NCBI GenBank assembly: GCA_004555265.1
Contig: SFIQ01000024.1
Location: 1 to 13,405, forward strand
From: Ruminococcus sp.
Lineage (GTDB): Bacteria > Bacillota > Clostridia > Oscillospirales > Acutalibacteraceae
Direction of reading: 5' to 3'
DNA: 13,405 nt
The position numbers and the translations under genes were made by a program. The notes below the pieces were generated by a model. It ran no database searches. It saw only the letters and a list, made by a program, of their open reading frames with translations, and had not been told where the DNA came from. Shown here piece by piece: positions 5,387 through 11,601 of this stretch (position 1 is the stretch's first letter; every line of letters starts with the position of its first letter).

Positions 5387-7054
5387 TTACGCTTGATAAA
5401 ACGCCGCCGCATCGGTAAGGCGCGCCTGCACGGTATCTTCGCCCAACAGCTGCAAAATCGTGCACAGGTCGGGCGTGTTCTGCCGCCCCGTCACCGCAAT
5501 GCGAATGACGGTGGACACATCGCCCACATGGCCTTTGAATGCGTCGGGATTTGCCTTATATTCTTTGACATTCGGCGTAAAGCCGTTGGGCGCACACAAC
5601 GCTTTGATTTTTTCAAACCACGCGTCTTTGTCGTCCGCCGCGCTGTAAACCGCCGCATAGTCTTTCAAAATCTTTGCCGCGTCTGCCTTTGTGATATGTT
5701 CGGGCAAAGTATACTCTTTTTCATATAATTCGGGATACATATAGGAAAAATATCCTTTGACTTCGGAAAACGCCGCAATATCCTTGCGCGGCTTTTTGCC
5801 GCCGCGGTCGAGCGAGAGCATACCGACCGCTTTTTCGCGGTTCTCTTTTAAAATTTCGGCATACGCCTTGTCATATTCCGCCGCCCACGCAAGTGTTTGG
5901 GTATACACTTCTTCGGCGGTCATTTTGGAAATGACGGTTTTGCTGATGTCGCGAAGTTTCGCCATATCGAACAGGGCGCCCGAAGCGCTCATCTTTTTGA
6001 GATTGAACGGGAATGTAAATATATCCGCTTCGGGATTTGCGCGCCGCCAATCCTCAAAATTGGAGTTTAAAAGTGTCATTAAATATTCGAGCAACGCCTC
6101 TTTCGGGTAGCCGTTTTCCGCAAAATACGAAACCGCCGCTTCGGGGTCTTTGCGCTTGGACAGTTTGCGCTTTGTGCCGTCCTGCTCGTCAATTTTCAAC
6201 ACCTGCGGCGTGTGCGCGTATTTCGGTACGCGGAAGCCGCACGCGCGAAACAACGCAATATGCTTTGCCGTGGAGGGAATCCACTCCTCGCCGCGAATGA
6301 CATGCGTTGTGCGCATAAAATGGTCATCGCACACATGCGCAAAATGATAGGTCGGCACGCCGTCGCTCTTTAACAGCACTTCGTCAATGATGTTTTCGGG
6401 CATTTCGATTTTGCCGCGCACCATATCGTCGAGCGTGATGCGCTTGTTTTCGTCGCCGTCCGCGCGGAAGCGCAAAACATACGGTTTGCCGTTTTTGATA
6501 TTTTCTTCGATTTCTGCGTCGGTCAAATGACGGCATTTTGCATATTTGCCGAAATAGCCGCGAATAAGCGCGCCGTCTTTTTCCTGTTTTTCGCGCAGTT
6601 CGGAAAGTTCGTCCGCCGTGCAAAAGCAGGGGTATGCAAGCCCACGCCGCACCAAATCCTTTGCAACCGTTTGGTAAATCTCCACACGCTTGCTTTGCGT
6701 ATACGGCCCATATGCGCCGCTTTCCGTGCCGAAGCCCGTCACGCCCTCATCGAACGCAATACCGAAGGTATGAAAGCCCTCTAAAATCGCGGAAACGCCG
6801 TCCTCGATTTCGCGTTTTTTGTCGGTGTCCTCAATGCGCAGATAGGTAACGCCGTTTGACAACCGCGCCACCATATAATCCGTCAGCGCGCCGAACAGCC
6901 CGCCGACATGCAAATACCCCGTGGGACTCGGCGCAAATCGCGTGACGCGCGCGCCCTCGGGCAAATCGCGCGGCGGATACATCGCCTCAAAATCTGCGGG
7001 CGTTTTCTGAATATGCGGAAATAAAAGTTCCGCTATTTTTTGTGTGTTTTCCAT
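5387..7054 (-). CDS. gltX: Glutamate--tRNA ligase (GluRS)
   Basis: Class I synthetase that attaches glutamate to tRNA-Glu. The 555-residue product has FAPSPTGYLHVGG at 40-52 (HIGH counterpart HVGG), LRIEDTD at 72-78, the HVIRGEEWIPSTAKH block at 251-265 and the KMSKS counterpart KLSKRKDPEA at 297-306. A helical anticodon-binding domain occupies the C-terminal part. It is longer than the ~480 residues common for bacterial GluRS, the excess lying at the N-terminus (about 35 residues before the Rossmann fold) and in the C-terminal half. The ATG at 7054 follows GAAAGGTG; upstream in-frame codons have no ribosome binding site and cross the predicted promoter. It is the first gene of the operon with glnS and a membrane protein. 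Having GlnRS next door suggests that this GluRS need not mischarge tRNA-Gln. Confidence 0.95.
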   Translation of the reverse strand: MENTQKIAELLFPHIQKTPADFEAMYPPRDLPEGARVTRFAPSPTGYLHVGGLFGALTDYMVARLSNGVTYLRIEDTDKKREIEDGVSAILEGFHTFGIAFDEGVTGFGTESGAYGPYTQSKRVEIYQTVAKDLVRRGLAYPCFCTADELSELREKQEKDGALIRGYFGKYAKCRHLTDAEIEENIKNGKPYVLRFRADGDENKRITLDDMVRGKIEMPENIIDEVLLKSDGVPTYHFAHVCDDHFMRTTHVIRGEEWIPSTAKHIALFRACGFRVPKYAHTPQVLKIDEQDGTKRKLSKRKDPEAAVSYFAENGYPKEALLEYLMTLLNSNFEDWRRANPEADIFTFPFNLKKMSASGALFDMAKLRDISKTVISKMTAEEVYTQTLAWAAEYDKAYAEILKENREKAVGMLSLDRGGKKPRKDIAAFSEVKGYFSYMYPELYEKEYTLPEHITKADAAKILKDYAAVYSAADDKDAWFEKIKALCAPNGFTPNVKEYKANPDAFKGHVGDVSTVIRIAVTGRQNTPDLCTILQLLGEDTVQARLTDAAAFYQA

Positions 7055-7083
7055 TTCTTGTGACGCACCTTTCAACAGCGTAC

Positions 7084-7103
7084 ACGGAAAAACAGTCTTC
7101 CGT
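7084..7103 (-). other. Small hairpin in the gltX leader
   Basis: The minus-strand RNA has ACGGAA paired with TTCCGT across an 8-base loop, inside the ~60-base untranslated leader of gltX. No U-tract follows, so it is not a terminator. The leader is far too short for a T-box riboswitch, the usual control for Firmicutes synthetases. A stabilising 5' stem is the simplest reading. Confidence 0.35.
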
Positions 7104-7121
7104 TTCAAAATATACCTATAT

Positions 7122-7150
7122 ATTATCGCAGAAAATCGACAAAGTATCAA
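7122..7150 (-). promoter_or_regulatory. Sigma-A-type promoter of the gltX-glnS operon
   Basis: On the minus strand TTGATA (7150-7145) is followed by 17 bases and GATAAT (7127-7122); each box matches five of six consensus bases. The predicted start near 7115 gives a ~60-base leader before the gltX ATG. It lies directly downstream of the alcohol dehydrogenase terminator, so the operon begins here. Confidence 0.75.
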
Positions 7151-7177
7151 CTGTTTTTTTCACAAAACGGACGAAAA

Positions 7178-7214
7178 ATAAGAAAAAAGCAGTTCGAGCC
7201 GCAGCCCGAACTGC
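7178..7214 (-). terminator. Intrinsic terminator of the alcohol dehydrogenase gene
   Basis: On the minus strand GCAGTTCG (7214-7207) pairs perfectly with CGAACTGC (7196-7189), with additional GC pairs in the 10-base apex. It is followed directly by TTTTTTCTTATTTTT. It starts 11 bases after the stop codon of the alcohol dehydrogenase gene. This is a textbook rho-independent terminator. Confidence 0.93.
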
Positions 7215-7225
7215 CGAAAAATCGG

Positions 7226-8434
7226 TTATTCTTCGATTTTTAATTTCTTGACAATCGCGCAAAGGCGTTTTTTGTCGAAAATCACGGGAGTGGGGTACAG
7301 CGGGTGCGCCTCTTTCATTGCGCGCTCGACAATCGTATCAATATCCTCGTCTTTAATTTGTGTAAAGCCTGTCGGGATATTCATACGCGCGTTCATCGAC
7401 TTAATTTCAAAAATGAAGTTGACGGCTTTGTCCGCTTCGCTGACGCCATTCACGCCTGCAATATCGGCAAGACGGGCAAGCGGGGCATAAATCGCACTGC
7501 CGTATTCTTCCAAAATTACGGGCAAAATCACCGCATTGGCAAGTCCGTGCGGAATGCCGTACATACCGCCCAAGTTGTGCGCAATGGCGTGGACATAGCC
7601 GACATAGGCGCGGGTAAACGCCATACCGGCATAGAACGACGCGAGCAGCATATTGTTGCGCGCTTCAATGTTTTTGCCGTCATTATAAGCGGTTTCGAGG
7701 TTTTCAAAAATCAGCTTGGTTGCCTTTTCGGCATACTCCGATGTGGATTTCACATTGCTTTTGCCGATATACGCCTCGACCGCGTGGGTGAGCGCGTCCA
7801 TACCCGTTGTGGAAGTGATGTGCGGCGGCAGGCCGACGGTCAGTTCCGGGTCAAGCACCGCGTATTTCGGGCGCAAAACGGGATCGTTAATCGCATATTT
7901 TTCATGCGTTTGGGTGTTGGAAACCACCGCCGCGAGCGTGGTTTCGGAGCCTGTACCCGCTGTGGTGGGCACGGCGAAGAACGGCGGGAGTTTGTGCATG
8001 ACTTTCATCACACCGCGCATTTGCGGAATGGTTTTGTTCGGGCGGACCACACGCGCCGCCGCGGCCTTTGCGCAGTCCATCGGGCTGCCGCCGCCGAACG
8101 CAATCATCGCCTCGCAGCCGTTTTCCACAAACATGGCGCGCGCCTCCTCAATGTTTTCAATCGAGGGGTTGGGCTGTACGCCGTCATACACCACATAGTT
8201 TATATTTTTGGCTTTCAATTCTTCAAACAGACCGTCCAAAATATGTAAGCTCATCAAGCCTTTATCGGTGACAATCATCACATTGTTGATGCCCTTATCG
8301 GCAATCACGCCGGGGAGCTTTTTAATACTGCCGGGACCGGTCAGCAATTCCGGCTCGGACCAGTCAAGAAAAATCATAAAGATTTTCATAATTTTTTGGA
8401 ATGCGCGGTAATACGCGGTTTTCAATGCCCACAT
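7226..8434 (-). CDS. Iron-containing alcohol dehydrogenase
   Basis: NAD(P)-dependent group III dehydrogenase, 402 residues, cytoplasmic; such enzymes interconvert aldehydes and alcohols in fermentation, but the substrate cannot be read from sequence. After a 25-30 residue basic/hydrophobic N-terminal extension comes the domain start EPELLTGPGSIKKL. GGGSPMD (114-120) is the nucleotide-binding loop and TTAGTGSE (157-164) the second cofactor motif. The metal site is Asp213 and His217 in GMDALTHAVEAY, then His282 and His296 in HAIAHNLGGMYGIPHG, with the 4- and 14-residue spacings seen in FucO-type enzymes. The start at 8434 is supported by AAAAGGA 11 bases upstream; the long upstream extension of the frame overlaps ribF and has no such site. 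A promoter across the 3' end of ribF and a strong terminator make it a single-gene unit, although readthrough from ribF is possible because no terminator separates them. Confidence 0.93.
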   Translation of the reverse strand: MWALKTAYYRAFQKIMKIFMIFLDWSEPELLTGPGSIKKLPGVIADKGINNVMIVTDKGLMSLHILDGLFEELKAKNINYVVYDGVQPNPSIENIEEARAMFVENGCEAMIAFGGGSPMDCAKAAAARVVRPNKTIPQMRGVMKVMHKLPPFFAVPTTAGTGSETTLAAVVSNTQTHEKYAINDPVLRPKYAVLDPELTVGLPPHITSTTGMDALTHAVEAYIGKSNVKSTSEYAEKATKLIFENLETAYNDGKNIEARNNMLLASFYAGMAFTRAYVGYVHAIAHNLGGMYGIPHGLANAVILPVILEEYGSAIYAPLARLADIAGVNGVSEADKAVNFIFEIKSMNARMNIPTGFTQIKDEDIDTIVERAMKEAHPLYPTPVIFDKKRLCAIVKKLKIEE

Positions 8435-8477
8435 AGGTAGCACCGTCCTTTTAAAAGATTTGGGAAATTCTGTATTT

Positions 8478-8506
8478 ATTTTACAATGTTTATATCTCGT
8501 TTGCAA
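8478..8506 (-). promoter_or_regulatory. Sigma-A-type promoter of the alcohol dehydrogenase gene
   Basis: On the minus strand TTGCAA (8506-8501; four of six matches to the -35 consensus) and TAAAAT (8483-8478; five of six) are separated by exactly 17 bases in AT-rich surroundings. The start would fall near 8471, 37 bases before the ATG. The -35 box lies inside the last codons of ribF and the stop codon of ribF falls in the spacer. Confidence 0.6.
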
Positions 8507-9377
8507 TAGTATTTTTGAAAATTTCTTCCGCGCGCGCGGCATCGTTTGCAATCGCCGCCTGCAAGTCAGCAAGTGTATCAAATTTCCGTTCGGGGCGCAA
8601 GTAAGAAAGCCATTGGATTTCGGGGCTTTGCCCGTACAAATCCCCCGAAAAGCCGACAAGATAGGTTTCGCTGCGCACCGTTTTTGTTCCGATGGTCGGG
8701 CGCGCGCCGAAATTGGTCACGGCAGGGTAGCGCTTGCCGTCGATTTCGGCAAAGGATGCATACACGCCGAATTTCGGCTGCACAAAGCCGTCGGGGAAAA
8801 ATTGGTTCACCGTCGGGAAGTGCAGTTTTCTGCCGCGCTTATCCCCTTCCACCACAGGGAATGCATAGGAAAACGGTCTGCCGAGCATACGGTTTGCCGT
8901 TTCGATTTTCCCTTGCGCCAATGCTTGCCGAATTCGTGTAGAAGAAACGGGTGCACCGCCGATTGTGACGGTTTCGGCAACGCAAAGTCGCACGCCGTAT
9001 TCGTCGCACAGGGCTTTCAAAACCGCGGGATTCCCCGATTTGCCTTTCCCGAAGGTATAATTTTCTCCACAGCATAAAAGCCCTGCCGAAAAGCGTTTGA
9101 CTAAAATTTCTTCAAAAAACGCGCGCGCAGACAGCGCCATAATTTCGCGAAAATCCACATACAGGGGTTCTATGCCCGCCGCCGCCAACAGCGTTTCGCG
9201 TTTTTGGGCGGTACAAAGCGCGGGCGGCGCGGCGTTCGCGAGCACCGCCGCGGGATGTTCGGAAAACAGCAAAACAGACGGCGTAAACGCTCCTTGTTTT
9301 GTGCCGTTGAATACTTCCCAATGCCCGCGGTGCAAGCCGTCAAAGGTACCGAGGGCGATCGCGCGTGGTTTATCCAT
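8490..9377 (-). CDS. ribF: Bifunctional riboflavin kinase / FMN adenylyltransferase
   Basis: Converts riboflavin to FMN and FMN to FAD. The 295-residue product has the adenylyltransferase domain first: LGTFDGLHRGH (9-19, the HxGH nucleotide site), CCGENYTFGKGKSG (102-115) and the SSTRIR signature (145-150). The riboflavin kinase domain follows from ~165: GRKLHFPTVN (182-191), NFGARPTI (222-229), ETYLVGFSGDLYG (237-249) with presumed catalytic Glu237, and LRPERKF. The usual PTAN motif reads PTVN here, a mild substitution. The ATG at 9377 lies 10 bases after GGAGG; a TTG six bases further upstream is only 4 bases from it and less likely. The gene overlaps the end of truB by 8 bases (ATGGATAA), indicating translational coupling. 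truB-ribF is a common Firmicutes pairing. Confidence 0.95.
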   Translation of the reverse strand: MDKPRAIALGTFDGLHRGHWEVFNGTKQGAFTPSVLLFSEHPAAVLANAAPPALCTAQKRETLLAAAGIEPLYVDFREIMALSARAFFEEILVKRFSAGLLCCGENYTFGKGKSGNPAVLKALCDEYGVRLCVAETVTIGGAPVSSTRIRQALAQGKIETANRMLGRPFSYAFPVVEGDKRGRKLHFPTVNQFFPDGFVQPKFGVYASFAEIDGKRYPAVTNFGARPTIGTKTVRSETYLVGFSGDLYGQSPEIQWLSYLRPERKFDTLADLQAAIANDAARAEEIFKNTIANEI

Positions 9378-10263
9378 CCACAAACACCCTCCTTACCGTC
9401 AGACAGTCGGCGTTCTCCTCTGCGGGCACCTCGCCGAGCCCCAAAAACCGTCCGTCGGGCGCATACATACGGTACAGCCCCGTTTTCGGATTGCCGATAC
9501 GATTCAAAAACAGTTCGCCGCCGTTTTGAAAGCGCACCGCCTGCGGCGCGGTCACCGTAATGGAAGGATAGGATGCCAAACATTGCTCCACGGAAAAAAT
9601 GTGTTCCTGCACCTTGCCCGCATCGCGCAACGCTTCCAATTCGTCAAGCGAAATGCAGTCATTTAAAGCAAACCCGTTCGCCGCCGTGCGCTGCAAAGCA
9701 GACAGCGCCGCTCCGCAACCGAGTTTCCTGCCGATGTCGTCGGCAAGAGCGCGGATATAGGTGCCTGCCGAGCAGGTCACGGAAAGGGTGAATTCGTTTT
9801 CCGAAACATCCGACACGGCAAGTGCGGAAATGTTGATTTTGCGCGGTGTGCGCGCAACCGTTTCGCCGCGGCGCGCCAGTTCGTACAGCCGCACGCCGTC
9901 TTTGGACAGCGCGGAGTACATCGGCGGGGTTTGCAAACTTTCCCCCAAAAAGGAGAGCGCCGTTTCTTCGATTTGTGCGGGAGTGACTTGCACGGCACTT
10001 TGCGACAGTACCGTGCCCGTTGTGTCGAGCGTATCGGTCGTCAGCCCCAACCGCACGCGGGCAGTATAGCCTTTTTCAGCGGTCGGCAAAAGTTCGATAA
10101 AACGCGTTGCACCCGACAGCGCAATCGGGAGCACTCCCGTCGCCATCGGGTCCAATGTGCCGGTGTGCCCGGCTTTTTTGCACCCCAAAATCGCCCGTGC
10201 ACGGTTTGCCGCAGTGAACGAGGTCATATTTTGGGGCTTGTCAATACAAATAAATCCTGTCAT
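9370..10263 (-). CDS. truB: tRNA pseudouridine(55) synthase TruB
   Basis: Isomerises U55 of the T-loop to pseudouridine in almost all tRNAs. The 297-residue product starts with the characteristic GFICIDKPQNMTS (residues 3-15). It carries GHTGTLDPMATG at 32-43, where Asp38 is the catalytic aspartate of the family, then the tyrosine-containing block KGYTARVRLG (64-73) and CSAGTYIRALADDIG, the conserved substrate-binding motif. A C-terminal ~70-residue region matches the short C-terminal domain of Firmicutes TruB. The ATG overlaps the TGA stop of the DHH gene in a four-base ATGA, so it is probably translated by ribosomes finishing the upstream gene. The family, length and position in the infB-rbfA cluster all agree. 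Confidence 0.97.
   Translation of the reverse strand: MTGFICIDKPQNMTSFTAANRARAILGCKKAGHTGTLDPMATGVLPIALSGATRFIELLPTAEKGYTARVRLGLTTDTLDTTGTVLSQSAVQVTPAQIEETALSFLGESLQTPPMYSALSKDGVRLYELARRGETVARTPRKINISALAVSDVSENEFTLSVTCSAGTYIRALADDIGRKLGCGAALSALQRTAANGFALNDCISLDELEALRDAGKVQEHIFSVEQCLASYPSITVTAPQAVRFQNGGELFLNRIGNPKTGLYRMYAPDGRFLGLGEVPAEENADCLTVRRVFVDG
9385..9394 (-). promoter_or_regulatory. Ribosome binding site deciding the ribF start
   Basis: AAGGAGGGTG on the minus strand, inside the end of truB. The GGAGG core is 10 bases from ATG 9377 and 4 bases from TTG 9383, so the ATG is preferred. Confidence 0.7.
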
Positions 10264-11219
10264 ATGCTTTCAAGTTCTTCGCGGATAATTTCCAACAATC
10301 TCTGTTTTTCCGTTTCAAAATTGTCCACCGACAATTCACAGCCTGCCGCGCGCGCGTGCCCGCCGCCGCCCATTTTGCCGCAGATTTTCGCCGCGTCCAC
10401 CGGCGCATAGGTGCGAAGCGATACCTTAAAGGTACCGTCCTCGCGTTCACGCAAGGTCACGCCGACCGTAACGCCCTCAATGCGGCGCGAAAGTGAAGCA
10501 ATGCCGTCGCACTCGCTCTCATTGGAACCGCTTTGCCGGAACATTTCTTTTGTCACGGTCACAACCGCACATTTGCCGTCAAAATACATTTGCAAATTGT
10601 TCAAAACCAATTCTTCCAGTTTCAAATAGGTGCGGGTTTTGGTTTCAAACATCACACGGTTAATTTCCGCCGCGTCCGCACCCGCTTCAAGCAAATCCGC
10701 CGCCAACCTGTAAGTATGCGGTGTGGTGTTGGAATACCGAAAACAACCCGTATCGGTGGAAAGTCCCGTGTACAGGCAATCGGCAATTTCTTTGGTGATT
10801 TCGGCATGGCTCGCCGCCAACACCTCGTAAACCAACTCGCAAGTCGCCGCACATTCGCGCAAAAACAACCTGTCACCATACCGCGTGTTAGACAAGTGGT
10901 GGTCAATGCACAAATCCACCCTGCCGCGATACCCGGTATACAGCGGCTCGCCGAACAGTTTTTCGTCGGCAATATCCACCGCGACAATATAGTCGGGCGT
11001 GAAGTCCGAAACGGAAATACCCGCCCACATATAGGCGTACTTTTGCGGAATTTCGTCAGAGCACGCCACCCGCGCCGTTTTTCCGCCTGACAAAAGCGCG
11101 CGCAACAGCGCAAACGCACAGCCGAGCGTGTCGCCGTCCGGATTGCGGTGGGTTAAAATCAAAATATTGTTTTGCGCCTGTAAAGCCGCCGCACATTGCG
11201 CGGCATTGTATTCACGCAT
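10260..11219 (-). CDS. nrnA: DHH/DHHA1 phosphoesterase, NrnA-like (nanoRNase / pAp phosphatase)
   Basis: Removes 2-5 nucleotide RNA fragments from their ends and, in NrnA members, dephosphorylates pAp. The 319-residue product has the DHH domain motifs in order: THRNPDGDTLG (23-33; His24, Asp28, Asp30), VDIAD (Asp82), the name-giving IDHH (105-108) and TGLSTDTGCFRYSNT (151-165; Asp156), all metal ligands of the Mn-dependent active site. The DHHA1 domain ends with GGGGHARAAG (284-293), which binds substrate. The ATG at 11219 follows GGAGG with six bases between and overlaps the rbfA stop by 8 bases (ATGCGTGA). The frame continues further upstream but only inside rbfA. The gene sits between rbfA and truB as in many Clostridia. 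A related cyclic-dinucleotide or pGpG phosphodiesterase activity cannot be excluded. Confidence 0.92.
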   Translation of the reverse strand: MREYNAAQCAAALQAQNNILILTHRNPDGDTLGCAFALLRALLSGGKTARVACSDEIPQKYAYMWAGISVSDFTPDYIVAVDIADEKLFGEPLYTGYRGRVDLCIDHHLSNTRYGDRLFLRECAATCELVYEVLAASHAEITKEIADCLYTGLSTDTGCFRYSNTTPHTYRLAADLLEAGADAAEINRVMFETKTRTYLKLEELVLNNLQMYFDGKCAVVTVTKEMFRQSGSNESECDGIASLSRRIEGVTVGVTLREREDGTFKVSLRTYAPVDAAKICGKMGGGGHARAAGCELSVDNFETEKQRLLEIIREELESI

Positions 11220-11568
11220 CGTGCTCCTCCGAAACTTCTTCCAGTTTTTTGAAAATTTCCATACCGTGTTCCACGGAATCATCCGCAATGAATTTCAATT
11301 CCGGCGTTTTGCGAAGATGCAGGCGCGTTCCCACCTCGCGGCGGATACGCCCCGTGGCGCTGACAAGCCCTTTGACCGCCTCTTTCGCGGTGTCCAAGCC
11401 TTCGAGCGCGCTGACATACACCTTCGCGTAGGAAAGGTCAGAGCTGACCTCTACGCGCACCACGGTCAGCATTTTATCTTTGACGCGCGGATCTTTCAGT
11501 TCGCGTATCATCGCCACGATTTCGCGTTTAATATCCTCGGAAACACGGTCCGTTCTGTATCCTGCCAT
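11212..11568 (-). CDS. rbfA: 30S ribosome-binding factor RbfA
   Basis: A late-stage assembly factor that binds the 30S subunit near the 16S 5' region and is needed for maturation of its 5' end. The 118-residue product has normal family length. It begins RTDRVSEDIKREIV and contains LKDPRVKDKMLTVVRVEVSSD (about 25-45), the type-II KH-like fold signature, then AKVYVSAL and, near the end, LHLRKTPELKFIADDS, the most conserved RbfA segment. It starts 33 bases after the infB stop with GAGG seven bases before ATG 11568, and overlaps the DHH gene at its end. infB-rbfA is one of the most conserved bacterial gene pairs. Confidence 0.97.
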   Translation of the reverse strand: MAGYRTDRVSEDIKREIVAMIRELKDPRVKDKMLTVVRVEVSSDLSYAKVYVSALEGLDTAKEAVKGLVSATGRIRREVGTRLHLRKTPELKFIADDSVEHGMEIFKKLEEVSEEHDA

Positions 11569-11601
11569 TTTATTACCTCGTTTTATCGCCGCAGGCGGTG
11601 A

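Noticed and set aside
7055..7121. T-box riboswitch upstream of gltX
   Set aside because: The predicted leader is only ~60 bases, with no T-box sequence and no terminator/antiterminator pair.
7304..8248. 314-codon plus-strand frame opposite the alcohol dehydrogenase
   Set aside because: Rich in Arg, His, Gly and Phe as expected of an antisense shadow of a conserved gene; no start signals, no recognisable domain.
8435..8659. 75-codon N-terminal extension of the alcohol dehydrogenase
   Set aside because: It overlaps ribF, crosses the predicted promoter and has no counterpart in the dehydrogenase family; ATG 8434 has a good ribosome binding site.
11588..11600. Short CGCC/GGCG palindrome between infB and rbfA as terminator
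   Set aside because: The stem is only about five base pairs with no U-tract, and it lies within a conserved operon gap of 33 bases.
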